Shown: one piece after another, positions 45,393 to 54,303 of the stretch
Numbering within the stretch: the stretch's first letter is position 1
How the letters are laid out: each line of letters opens with the position of its first letter
Source of the DNA: Selaginella moellendorffii
Lineage: Eukaryota > Streptophyta > Lycopodiopsida > Selaginellales > Selaginellaceae
Direction: 5' to 3'
Assembly: GCF_000143415.4 (NCBI RefSeq)
Contig: NW_003314312.1
Location: forward strand, 131,159 to 195,158
DNA length: 64,000 nt
Notes under the pieces: generated by a model
What the model saw: only the letters and a program-made list of their open reading frames with translations
Databases searched by the model: none
What the model was told of the DNA's origin: nothing
Position numbers and translations under genes: made by a program

Positions 45393-46658
45393 ATGGTGAG
45401 CGAGGCGATTCCCAGCGATGGTGAAGAAAGATCGCAGCAAGAAGCGGCGGCCGTGGAAGGAGAGGCGTCCTGCAGCTATAATCTCGTGAAGAAGATGAAG
45501 AAGCTGGATCGAGAATCCCTGAAAACCCCAATCCCCGGCGGAGAGGAAGAGGAGGACGATGACGATCAATTCATGGATCCAGCATTGTGGGGATGCCTCC
45601 CGGAGGATCTCCACGACAGAATCCTGGCCCGGCTCCCAATCCCCAGCTTCTTCCGGCTCCGCATCGTCTGCTCGCGCTGGCAATCCCTCCTCTCCTCCCC
45701 GACATTCCTGGGGCACTGCGCCGCCAAGAATCACCAATCCTGGCTCCTCATGTTCGCGGACGTCCACTACAAGCTCGTCTTCGTCTACATCCCGGACGAA
45801 GATCGCTGGCTCCATTTCCCCCTCTCCTTCCTCCCCTCCAACATCTACTACATCACCGGCGCCGGCGGATTGCTGTGCTTCCGCCTCGTCGAGGCAAACG
45901 GCGCCTCGAGCATGTGTGTGTGCAATCCAATCACGCGATCCTGGCGCCGCTTGCCGCCGCTGCTGGGAGATTTCTACGCGGGGCTTGTCGGCATGGTCGC
46001 CGAGAGCGAGGACCCTAGAACCCTAAAATCCGGGCGATACCGCATTGTCGTACGGACAAAGCCGCCCGGATCGGACGACTTCGATTTCACCAACCTGCGT
46101 ACGGAGGTGTACGATTCGGCCAGTGGGCACTGGTCAATTAGTGGCGTACCGGAGGACGACCTCACCATGGGCAAGGCGGTGTGTAACGGCGTCCTCTATT
46201 TCATGACGTGGGAAGCGCGAAACGGGGTATATGCTTTCCTCGTGGACCAGGGAATCTGGATCAACATTAACGCGCCGTGGCCCTATTTCTTTACGTGCCC
46301 CCATTTGGTGGAATGCGCGGGCGCGCTCTTCATGGTGGGCGGGTTTGGCAAGCAGCATGTTTCCACGGTGGGGATTAGGGTTTGGCAGCTTAGGGCGGAG
46401 GCGATGGAGTGGGAGCTCATCGATTCCATGCCCAGCCGCCTCTTCGACGAGTTTCTCACCAAGCCGGGAGGGATGTACTTCGATTGCGCGGGCAATGGCG
46501 GGTGCGTCTACTTCATCAATTACGAGAAGCCGCCAATGCTCATCGTGTTTGATGTGGTGCGATGCCTGTGGAGGAAGCTGGGATCGCCGGCGCCCAATGT
46601 GTTGCACAAGATGTTCCTTTGTTTCTCCTTCACACCCCAGCTCGGCTGCCCGATTTGA
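45393..46658 (+). CDS. F-box protein with kelch-like C-terminal domain
   Basis: Predicted substrate receptor of an SCF ubiquitin ligase. An intronless 421-residue frame. The N-terminus is acidic (Glu/Asp run at 51-58). The F-box spans about residues 66-108: Leu-Pro-Glu-Asp-Leu-His-Asp-Arg-Ile-Leu ... Leu-Pro-Ile-Pro-Ser-Phe-Phe-Arg-Leu-Arg-x-Val-Cys-x-x-Trp. The rest has beta-propeller-like repeats, with Cys-Asn-Pro-Ile-Thr-Arg-Ser-Trp-Arg-x-Leu-Pro-Pro, a later Val-Tyr-Asp-Ser-Ala-Ser-Gly-His-Trp and Met-Val-Gly-Gly-Phe-Gly, as in plant F-box/kelch proteins of the At5g15710 / UFO-like group. Substrate unknown. Its first codon is 247 bp from the divergent AGPase gene. Confidence 0.88.
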   Translation: MVSEAIPSDGEERSQQEAAAVEGEASCSYNLVKKMKKLDRESLKTPIPGGEEEEDDDDQFMDPALWGCLPEDLHDRILARLPIPSFFRLRIVCSRWQSLLSSPTFLGHCAAKNHQSWLLMFADVHYKLVFVYIPDEDRWLHFPLSFLPSNIYYITGAGGLLCFRLVEANGASSMCVCNPITRSWRRLPPLLGDFYAGLVGMVAESEDPRTLKSGRYRIVVRTKPPGSDDFDFTNLRTEVYDSASGHWSISGVPEDDLTMGKAVCNGVLYFMTWEARNGVYAFLVDQGIWININAPWPYFFTCPHLVECAGALFMVGGFGKQHVSTVGIRVWQLRAEAMEWELIDSMPSRLFDEFLTKPGGMYFDCAGNGGCVYFINYEKPPMLIVFDVVRCLWRKLGSPAPNVLHKMFLCFSFTPQLGCPI

Positions 46659-46789
46659 TCGGTCCGGTCCAGTCTCATTTTTTTAAAATGGGTGTTTGGC
46701 GCCAAAGTTCTCGGGCGCCCGATATGGCCCATTTTAAGTTGTGGACCACAGTTCTGGCCATCAATCGAGCTTGCGACTTCCCTCTAAAA

Positions 46790-47200
46790 GTATTATGGCA
46801 ATGGCGTCGATTTCTTGGGCTACATTATTTCACTCCTCTATTGTTTGTTTCGATTTTCATTGAGCTTTTGTGGTGTAGATTTCTGCCTTTCGCTTTGAAG
46901 ATGGAACTCTCGTGAATCTATGCGACTTTAAGTACAAGCTTTGGTCATTTTTTTCTGCTGACAATACACCAGCTTATACGTAAACTTTGTTGTTTGTTTG
47001 AAAGCCTTTGATTCTTCGTTCCAGGCCTGTGTGTCGTATCAGGAATTTAAGAAAGCCGGTGCTGGAGTGATTGGATAGTCAAGAAACTCACACTCTTAGT
47101 TTCGACATGGTTTGAGTTTCTTGACACTAACGGTTGTATTGCAGGAGTTTCGCCAGAAACATCATCTCATATTTGCAAACTTTACAAAGAACTGAAGATC
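46790..47200 (+). pseudogene. Peroxiredoxin Q pseudogene (tandem copy)
   Basis: A decayed copy of the gene that follows. It has pieces of exon 1 (Ser-Arg-Phe-Leu-Gly-Leu-like DNA near 46806), exon 2 (46880-46974), exon 3 (about 47024-47100) and exon 4 (from about 47145), with the introns recognisable. The peroxidatic-Cys codon TGT is TAT, the exon 3 frame stops soon after the Lys-Lys-Ala-Gly-Ala segment, and the second half of the gene is missing. It lies between the F-box gene and intact PrxQ. Confidence 0.85.
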
Positions 47201-47371
47201 CTGGGCATTTATATGAGTAAATTCAATGTTAAACTCATAAAACTTTTTGGGTGTACTTTATGTCTGGATAACAAAATAAATTCTAGCACAACCGATTCAA
47301 ATTTAAAAGATATTTTTGTTTTCTCCATGGAATCGAGCTCGAGAAAATGACCTTTTGTATTATCCGTGGCT
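47201..47371. other. Short AT-rich spacer before PrxQ
   Basis: About 170 bp between the PrxQ pseudogene and the intact gene; it must contain the PrxQ promoter. No clear element seen. Confidence 0.4.
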
Positions 47372-48180
47372 ATGGCGTCCTGTGTGAGTCGATTTCTCGG
47401 GCTACATTGCGGAGTGGGTTTCACTCCTCCAGCTCCACGGCAATTTCGTCCAGTTGCCAAGGTATGGATTATGATTGTTTGTATTTTTTATTGTCAATCT
47501 TTTGCGGTGTAGATCTCCGTGGGACAACGAATGCCTCCTTTCACTTTGAGGGACCAAGATGGAACTCTGGTGAATCTACTCGATTTTAAGTACAAGCCTC
47601 TGGTCATTTTCTTCTACCCGGCTGACAACACACCGGCTTGTACGAGAGAGGTAAAAAACTCTTTCCAAGCTTTGCTCTTTGTTTGAAAGCTGTTGGTTCT
47701 TCGTTTCCAGGCTTGCGCCTTTCGAGACTCGTATCGGGAATTTAAGAAAGCCGGTGCTGAAGTGCTTGGCATAAGCGCAGACGGTCAAGAAACTCACAAG
47801 GTTTGGGACTTTCTAAGCAAACTTTGTCTAGACTTCTTTGACACTCACGGTTGTATAGATCGCAGGAGTTTCGCCAAAAACATGATCTCCCATTCACGCT
47901 GCTCTGCGATTCCAGTGACAAACTTCGCAAGGAGCTGGAGATCCCGGGAGAGTTCTTCGGTGCATTGCCAGGGAGAGAAACTTACGTCCTCGACAGGAAA
48001 GGAATCGTTCGCATGGTTTTCAATGACCAGTACGCCGCGGAGCAGCACGTCGAAGAAGCTCTCAAAGCCATTCGCACAATGTAAGTATACAAACCTTCTC
48101 TTGTTTCTGTTAATAACTCCCTTACTGTGGTTTGGATCTCGCCATGGATTGACAGGACCAAGCGTGGCTTTGGCGGGTGA
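47372..48180 (+). CDS. PRXQ: Peroxiredoxin Q
   Basis: Thioredoxin-dependent peroxidase; plant PrxQ is a thylakoid-lumen-side chloroplast enzyme that reduces H2O2 and lipid peroxides. Exon 1 (47372-47461) gives a short N-terminus of about 30 residues that can serve as transit peptide, shorter than usual. Exon 2 starts Ile-Ser-Val-Gly-Gln and carries Pro-Ala-Asp-Asn-Thr-Pro-Ala-Cys-Thr-Arg-Glu, continued in exon 3 by Ala-Cys-Ala-Phe-Arg-Asp: the Cys-x4-Cys pair typical of PrxQ (peroxidatic and resolving). Then Ala-Gly-Ala-Glu-Val-Leu-Gly-Ile-Ser, Leu-Pro-Phe-Thr-Leu-Leu-Cys-Asp and Phe-Gly-Ala-Leu-Pro-Gly-Arg. A last mini-exon after a 60-bp intron adds Thr-Lys-Arg-Gly-Phe-Gly-Gly and the stop at 48178-48180. 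All introns are short and GT-AG. Confidence 0.93.
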
Positions 48181-48292
48181 TTGATTATATTATTGCTTTC
48201 TAGCATTAAAAACCATATTATTCTACTATGATATAAGAAGCTAGCTCTAGAATTGGTTATGGAAGAAAGAAACGAGTACAATATAAGGTCAG

Positions 48293-48898
48293 CTATGGCT
48301 TCTTTTTGTTCTTCTTGTTGCTTGCCACAGTGACGAGCTTCTCCTTGACACCACCCTTTTCCTTTTTGCTGACAATGGTCGCGCTAGTCGTGGAGTTTGT
48401 GTAGCCCTTTCGCTTGCAGAGCTCCAATCTCAAATCCTCCGAGTGAGCAATGCTGGCGAGGAAGGGGATGAGCGCAAGGAGCTCCTGGTCTGTGTCGTCC
48501 CCACGGTAGAATGGAGTGATTGGCAACGCGTTCTCCTGGTTATACTTGTAAGTGCTCGGGGTGTCGTCCACCACCACAACCCTGGCCATGTCCCTCCCTA
48601 AATCCTTGAGGATCTTGTGATTCACTCCTACCTTGGGGCTCACACATGAGTTTCCATACAGGATAAACGCAAACCTTCCTTTGTCGATGGCTGTCACCCA
48701 TTGTTCCGCCAGCGCTTGAGGGCCTGCGGTGAAGAGGACGATCTCGTACAAAGCAGACATCTGGTCCAGGAATTCCTCCAGGCCTGGACGCTGCACTTCG
48801 CCATGCACCAAGGTGTGATCCAAATCCAGGACCAGCGTCGCCCGACCGTGATGCTCCAGACGTTGCTCCTGGAGAAGAGGCATCGTGTTTGATATCAA
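48293..48898 (-). CDS. SCP1/FCP1-like HAD phosphatase
   Basis: Predicted small phosphatase of the HAD superfamily, CTD-phosphatase-like (NIF) group, which removes phosphate from Ser residues of proteins. An intronless 201-residue frame. The catalytic motif Asp-Leu-Asp-His-Thr-Leu-Val is at residues 25-31, followed by Glu-Ile-Val-Leu-Phe-Thr-Ala-Gly (motif II) and Val-Val-Val-Asp-Asp-Thr-Pro (motif III). The C-terminus is very Lys-rich and may target the nucleus. The protein is short, lacking the N-terminal extension of many relatives; Met6 is an alternative start. Its 3' end faces PrxQ, 113 bp away. Exact substrate unknown. Confidence 0.87.
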   Translation of the reverse strand: MISNTMPLLQEQRLEHHGRATLVLDLDHTLVHGEVQRPGLEEFLDQMSALYEIVLFTAGPQALAEQWVTAIDKGRFAFILYGNSCVSPKVGVNHKILKDLGRDMARVVVVDDTPSTYKYNQENALPITPFYRGDDTDQELLALIPFLASIAHSEDLRLELCKRKGYTNSTTSATIVSKKEKGGVKEKLVTVASNKKNKKKP

Positions 48899-48911
48899 CC
48901 CTAGCTATGGT

Positions 48912-48914
<3 letters not shown>

Positions 48915-48942
<28 letters not shown>
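48915..48942. repeat. (AT)14 microsatellite
   Basis: Fourteen AT units just upstream of the HAD phosphatase start codon, in its promoter region. Confidence 0.95.
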
Positions 48943-48945
<3 letters not shown>

Positions 48946-48964
48946 AAAGGATAAGGTATTTAGT

Positions 48965-48982
48965 GGTTTGCTTAAGCAAACC
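48965..48982. other. 18-bp perfect palindrome
   Basis: GGTTTGCTTAAGCAAACC equals its reverse complement. It lies between the microsatellite and gypsy B in AT-rich DNA. No known role. Confidence 0.7.
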
Positions 48983-49151
48983 TGAGTGAATATATTTAAA
49001 ATATGTTTAAATATTCTAGAATAGCTTACTATTTACTTTTGTATTTATAATTTATAAATTCTCCTAAGCACTTTCTAGTATATTCTAGTTTATTTTACTA
49101 TCTAATGGTTGATATATAATAAGATTAATCTTGTGTTTATAAATTATAAAT

Positions 49152-49326
49152 TGTGAGGGCCAAGTGTACGGCTACGATACCATATACTAATATTAGCGTA
49201 GTGGGATTTTGGTAGCTGTCAGATTGGTTTTAATCCGGACCACTCACTCCTTAATATAAATTAGAGTTTTTGGGCTAATTGATATGCACATTTTTGTATT
49301 CCCTTTCCATATTCCATGCACTCACA
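49152..49326 (+). repeat. 5' LTR of gypsy B
   Basis: 175 bp, TGTGAGGGCC to GCACTCACA; the ends are mirror images over six bases. The bases after it (TTGGTGGAGG) do not match the initiator tRNA-Met site. Confidence 0.9.
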
Positions 49327-49559
49327 TTGGTGGAGGTGAAGGGCACTTTTGATTATCCTTGAAGAATGCTTGGATTTGGGATTTTGGTTTAAATCTAACT
49401 TTTGCATTGTCTAGATCTAACTTTTTCCATTTCTTTTCTTTTGTTATTCCCTTTTAGGATTTTGATTTAGATCTAGCTTTTTGCATTGTTTAGATCTACT
49501 ATTTCCTTCTAGTTTTTTGTCATTTCTTTTCTTTTGCTCTTTCTTTTTCGTTCATCTTC

Positions 49560-50317
49560 ATGGCGGATCAGCAATCTCCTCCTTTGACTCTAGAGTAGCA
49601 GTTGGTCCAATTGCTTGATGCTATGCATTTGCAATTGAACAACCAAACTCAATTGATGGTGGCATACGTGGTCCAACTTCTCCTGCTCTTGGTGCCAATC
49701 CTCGCATTCGTCTGGAGTTCTTTCGTAGGAATCCTAGGGATAATGTGTACTATTGGTTCGATCACTTCACGGTGATTGCCACATATCATTCTTGGGATGA
49801 TGCTCGATGTTTGCGTGAGTTTCCCACGTGTCTCCAAGGGACGGCATTGCAATGGTACAATGGGTTGAGCACGGCCACTCGTGGGGATTGGAGTGTTCTT
49901 CCAGACATCTTCAAACGTGCCTTCGAACATACCGACGATTGTGATGATGCCTTCCAACAATTGCATCATCTTTGCCAAGGGCCATCTGAGTCGGTGATGC
50001 AATTTAGCGTTCGTTTCCGAAGTCTTTTGCTTCGTGCGAAGCCCAATATGTCGGAGCGGATCAAGCTAGGAATGTTGTGGCCAGCACTTCGTCAAGATCT
50101 TGTTGGACTTGTGCATGCACTTGCTCCTGCCACCCTTGACGATGCTCTTCATTTGGCACAACGTTATGAGACGTCGCCTCTTCCACTTCTCGCTGCACGT
50201 CCTTCAACTCCACTTCCTACGAGTAATGGTCCTGTTCTAATAGAGGTTGATGCTGCTGCTACTCGAGTCCAAGGACAAGGGCGAGGACGTGGTCGTGGCC
50301 GTGATGTTCGTTGCTAG
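49560..50317 (+). pseudogene. Gypsy B gag
   Basis: From an ATG at 49560, with a TAG at 49596 and a frame change before 49745. The core, open from 49745, has the retrotransposon gag motifs Gly-Thr-Ala-Leu-Gln-Trp-Tyr and a Gln-Gly-Pro-Ser-Glu-Ser-Val region, then an Arg-Gly-rich stretch. A zinc knuckle, Cys-x2-Cys-x4-His-x4-Cys, follows, but its second position is a TAG stop (50315-50317). Confidence 0.88.
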
Positions 50318-50511
50318 GTGTGTGATGAAGTTGGTCATACTTATCGGCGTTGTCGGTGCTTTCCGGATTGGCGACTTCCATTTACTGGGTGGAGACCTTG
50401 GTGTCAACAATGTCCCGTTGGTGCTGTTATAGTGGAAGGTTTGGACACCGCGGTGCATCCGGGAAATGAGGAGTCGCGCGAGTAACAAAGGGACCTTGCG
50501 CGAATAAGTTA

Positions 50512-51092
50512 GTGACTCCTCCATCTTTCTTTCGGGAGTATCATCAAGGGGTTCACTCGGCACCAGTTCATCCAATGTTTACTTTCCAAGCTCGTTTTTA
50601 TAAGAGGTCTCCTATTATTCTCTCCGTGTTGGTTGATACAGGTTCGAGTTTATCTTCTTTTGCTCGACCTGTTGCCACACGTTGTCGTCTACACTTGCAT
50701 CATGCGGCGGACCCAATTTTCATTCTTTATGGCAATGGCCATACACATGCATGTGCACGAGATGAGGCAGATCTGGTTGTGCATGTGGGCGATCTCGAGC
50801 TTGAGCTACAGTCATTGCAGGTGGTGTTGAGTCAAGCTTTTGACCTCATTTTTGGTATGGATTGGTTGCAGCGCAATCATGCCAAGTGTGACTTTGAAGC
50901 TTCTCCCCCTTGTCTCATACTTTCTTATGTTTCAACCATTCCTCTCACTTCTATACCTTTCGTCCCTTTACCTCTACCTCTGCTTCCATTACTTTTGTTC
51001 CCCCACTATTTCCTCTTGTGTTTCTATCTTGTTCTACTCTTCTCTGTTCCGATCCCTTTGACGATCTTTGTATTGCAGCTGTTGACTAGCTC
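50512..51092 (+). pseudogene. Gypsy B protease region
   Basis: Aspartic protease of retrotransposons, with Asp-Thr-Gly-Ser-Ser at about 50635-50649 and the later Phe-Gly-Met-Asp-Trp-Leu. It is open for this stretch, but a hydrophobic, Pro/Leu-rich spacer follows and the link to gag is broken. Confidence 0.85.
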
Positions 51093-51949
51093 ATGAAGGA
51101 GTATTCTGATCTCTTTGAATTTGACCTATTGTCTGGGGCCAAGATTGCCACACGTCATCCCATTCCAACCAGGGATGCTCGTTCAATCAAGGTTCCGGTT
51201 TGTCGTCGGTCACCCAAGGAGATCAAGATTTTATGTGCAAACGTCAAGGAGATGTTAGAGAAGGGTGTTATTCAGAAGTCGCGGAGTCCTTAGGCATGTG
51301 AACTTCATCTTGTGACAAAGCCTGATGGGAGTATTCGTTTTTGCATTGACTATCGTCCGTTAAATGAAGTGACGATCCCGGATGTGTACCCTCTTCCTCA
51401 CATTGCTGATCTCTTGGATCGTCTGGGGCGAAGTCGTTGGTTCACCAAGTTAGATTTTGCTTCTGGGTATTAGCAAGTATCGATGGCCAAAGAAGATATT
51501 CCTAAGACTGTTTTTCATACACTGTTTGGTTTGTACGAGTTTTTGGTGATGTCGTTTGGTTTGAACAATGCTCTAGTAACTTTCTAGCAGATGATGGATG
51601 AGGTTCTTTGTGATATGCTAGAAGTGACTACTAACTTCATTGATGATGTCTTGATTCACTCGGAAGGGACGTGGGAGGAACACATTCGTGATGTGTGTAA
51701 AGTCTTGGATCGGTTACGGGATGTTAGTTTAAAGCTGAAGCGGTTGAAGTGCATGTTTGGGTCCAAGGACACAACTTATCTTGGGTACCGTATTTTTCGT
51801 GAGGGTTTGCAAGTTAGTCCTGATAAACTTGTAGCCATTCTAAAGTTCCCTACTCCGAAGTGTGTGAATGATGTGCAGTGCTTCCTGGGCAAGGTGCAGT
51901 ATCTCGGTCGTTTTGTGGATCATCTTTCTGATCGCACTGCACCGTTGTG
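51093..51949 (+). pseudogene. Gypsy B reverse transcriptase
   Basis: One frame from 51093 to 51949 is interrupted only by TAG stops at 51291, 51471 and 51585 and ends at a TGA. Motifs include Lys-Pro-Asp-Gly-Ser-Ile-Arg-Phe-Cys-Ile-Asp-Tyr-Arg, Leu-Asp-Phe-Ala-Ser-Gly-Tyr, Phe-Gly-Leu-Asn-Asn-Ala, and a catalytic site reading Ile-Asp-Asp-Val where Tyr/Phe-x-Asp-Asp is usual. It is not functional. Confidence 0.88.
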
Positions 51950-52010
51950 AACATTGCTGAAGTCATCACCGTCATCTTTCATCTAATCTTCAGATTGTGA
52001 GTAGGCATTT

Positions 52011-52400
52011 GTGGATCTCAAAGTGTTGTTGATGACTCCTCCAGTTTTGGCATATCATGACTACACTCGACTTTTTATTTTGTGCGTAGATGCTTCTGAT
52101 ATTGGTCATGGAGGTGTGTTAATGCAAGAAAGCCTGAGTGTGCCTGGTCAGTGTCATCCCATTACATATATAAGCCGTATGTTACAACCAGCAGAGGTGA
52201 ACTACTCCACGACAGAGAAGGAGTGTTTAGCAGTAGTTTGAGGTTTCGAGAAAATTCATGCATATCTACATGGTTATCGGACGTTACTTAAAGGTGACCA
52301 TGCTGCCGTTACTTCATTATTGAAGTAGAAGAACCTGGTTGGTCATACTACTTGGTGGGCTTTGAAGCTTCAGATATATGATTTTGATGTTGTTCATTAG
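52011..52400 (+). pseudogene. Gypsy B RNase H
   Basis: Contains Cys-Val-Asp-Ala-Ser-Asp and Pro-Ile-Thr-Tyr-Ile-Ser-Arg, then Tyr-Ser-Thr-Thr-Glu-Lys-Glu-Cys-Leu-Ala-Val-Val, as in Ty3/gypsy RNase H. A TGA follows, where relatives have Trp, and later TAG stops replace Gln. Confidence 0.85.
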
Positions 52401-52559
52401 TTCTATGGCTAATGCTGATGCCCTTTCTCGAGCTCCTCTTCCTTCTCCACTCTCTTCTCATGTTTCTGATGAGCCTATTATTCCAGCATCTATGGATTTT
52501 CTAAATGAAGATTCTATGCCGTCGGCGGTTGTTGTACTTGACGTTTAGTGTCCACAAGG

Positions 52560-53903
52560 CGCAGAGCAAGATCTACCTTTTCTTGATGAGGTTTGCGAGG
52601 CTCAAAAGATTAAGCCGTGGATTCGAAGGCTTTGAGATGCGTTTGAGGATCCTGCATCACTTGTTGATGACTTGCCTTTCCGGCATTTACATTTTCAATA
52701 TCGCCTTGAAGATGGCTTTCTTTATTTTGTGGGGACAGATCCTGATGATCATTTACAGCTAGTGGTGCCTTCTGTCTTTATTCCGCGGTTTCTCCATGCC
52801 TACCATGATTCTCTTGTTCTAGGTGGGCATATGGGACATTGTCGTGTGACCAAGAAGCTACGCAAGTCTTTTTATTAGCCGGAGATGCGATGTGATGTTA
52901 TCCAGTATGTGCATAACTGCGTTTGGTGCCAAGCTTGTAATACTCCCCCTTGTGCTACGGAAGGACAGTTGAAATCAATTGTAATTTCCTATCCATTTGA
53001 GTTGGTGGTGTTTGATCTTATGGGACCTTTTCGATGGTCCACTGCTGGCAATAAGTATATTATTATTGCTTCTGACTACTTGACTCATTGGGGGGAAGTT
53101 GGTACTCTTGCTAGCACCTCTGCAATTGCTACTTCCTCCTCAATCGAGTGGTGTTCCAGCATTCTTGTCCGGAGCGGATTCTTTTGGATAATGGTTGAGG
53201 CATTTCATGTTTTGACGTCTCGGTTGGGGATATGCCACACTTTCACGAGTGCTTATCATCCATAGTCAGATGGTCTGGTGAAACGACTCGTTCGGACATT
53301 CAAAGGGATGATTGCGATGTGAACTTTTAGTATTCGGATTGGAATGGTTATTTGCCGTTTCTTCGGTATGCCTATGTTACAGGGGTGTAGAGTTCTGTTG
53401 GTTCTTCACTATATAAACTTTTATATGGTCATGATCCAATATTACCAATAGAGCTGAGTTTACCTTCGCGATTGCCACGAGCTCCCAATGCTAGGTCATG
53501 AAATCAATATTTGATGAGCATTCTTCCACTTGTCCGAGCAGAATCTGCCGAACACTTAGGCCGCATACAAGTGAGATAACAACGACGCTACAACTCCCAT
53601 CATCATCCATCTGTAGAGTACAAAATGGATGATTTGGTGTTAGTTCGTTTTCCCCATCTTACGATACGTGGTTTATCTAAAGGGCTCCTTGCGCAGTGGA
53701 AAGGACCGTATCGGGTGTTGTAGCAAGTTGGACCGCAAGTTTATGAGGTTCGGCATGACATCCAGCAGGCCGATCCTCCGGAGATTGTGCATATGTAGCG
53801 GTTGAAACGCTTCATACAAAAGGATCAGGAGCAGTTAATACCATCTATAGACCTGCCTCTTGACATTCCTCTAGATCCTGGCCCGTCTACAAAAGAACCT
53901 TGA
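52560..53903 (+). pseudogene. Gypsy B integrase and C-terminal tail
   Basis: The zinc-binding region (His...His...Cys-Val-Trp-Cys-Gln-Ala-Cys, about 52795-52935) and the catalytic core start (Val-Phe-Asp-Leu-Met-Gly-Pro, Ala-Ser-Asp-Tyr) are visible. Around 53100-53200 the frame is lost, but Leu-Leu-Asp-Asn-Gly can be read in another frame. The C-terminal part near 53640-53810 (Lys-Gly-Pro-Tyr-Arg-Val-Leu ... His...Arg-Leu-Lys-Arg-Phe) is the usual integrase tail. No chromodomain was recognised. Confidence 0.82.
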
Positions 53904-53925
53904 TTATTCCGAGAGGAGGGAATGA

Positions 53926-54093
53926 TTTGAGGGCCAAGTGTACAGTTACGATGTCGTATACTAATATTAGTGTAGTGGGATTTTGATAGCCGTCGGATTG
54001 GTTTCAATCCGGACCACTCGCTTTTGTATATAAACTAAGGTTTTTGGGCTAATTGATATACACATTTCTATATTCCCTTTATATGCACTCACA
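53926..54093 (+). repeat. 3' LTR of gypsy B
   Basis: 168 bp, TTTGAGGGCC to GCACTCACA; differs from the 5' LTR at many positions, mostly transitions, and by small gaps. The insertion is therefore not recent. Confidence 0.9.
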
Positions 54094-54303
54094 AAATGTG
54101 TTTAAAGTTATAAGTTTTTAAATTAATTAATTGCATTAATAAATAATAAGTACTCAACTCTAAAGTGTTTTGTAAACCTAAATGCTATGAAAAATGTAAA
54201 TCTAATTTCTTAATCCTACTAAATATAAACCATGTTTTGAAAAAGAAAAGAGTCTTAACTTAACGTTTATTTAGCACTTAACCATAAGCTTTAAACTTGT
54301 CTT

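Larger units (their letters stand above)
49152..54093 (+). mobile_element. Ty3/gypsy LTR retrotransposon B, near full length, inactive
   Basis: 4.9-kb element with two LTRs (49152-49326, 53926-54093) and gag, protease, reverse transcriptase, RNase H and integrase in Ty3/gypsy order. Both outer flanks offer AAAT (49148-49151 and 54094-54097) as a candidate target duplication, one base shorter than the usual five. A purine-rich tract GAGAGGAGGGAATGA lies just before the 3' LTR. Coding parts contain many stops, chiefly TAG. It is the same family as gypsy A, which allows the latter to be reassembled. Confidence 0.93.

Noticed and set aside
44748..45815. 355-residue minus-strand open frame covering the AGPase first exon and the start of the F-box gene
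   Set aside because: It overlaps two well-supported genes in wrong frames and matches nothing known. The AGPase transit peptide is in a different frame.
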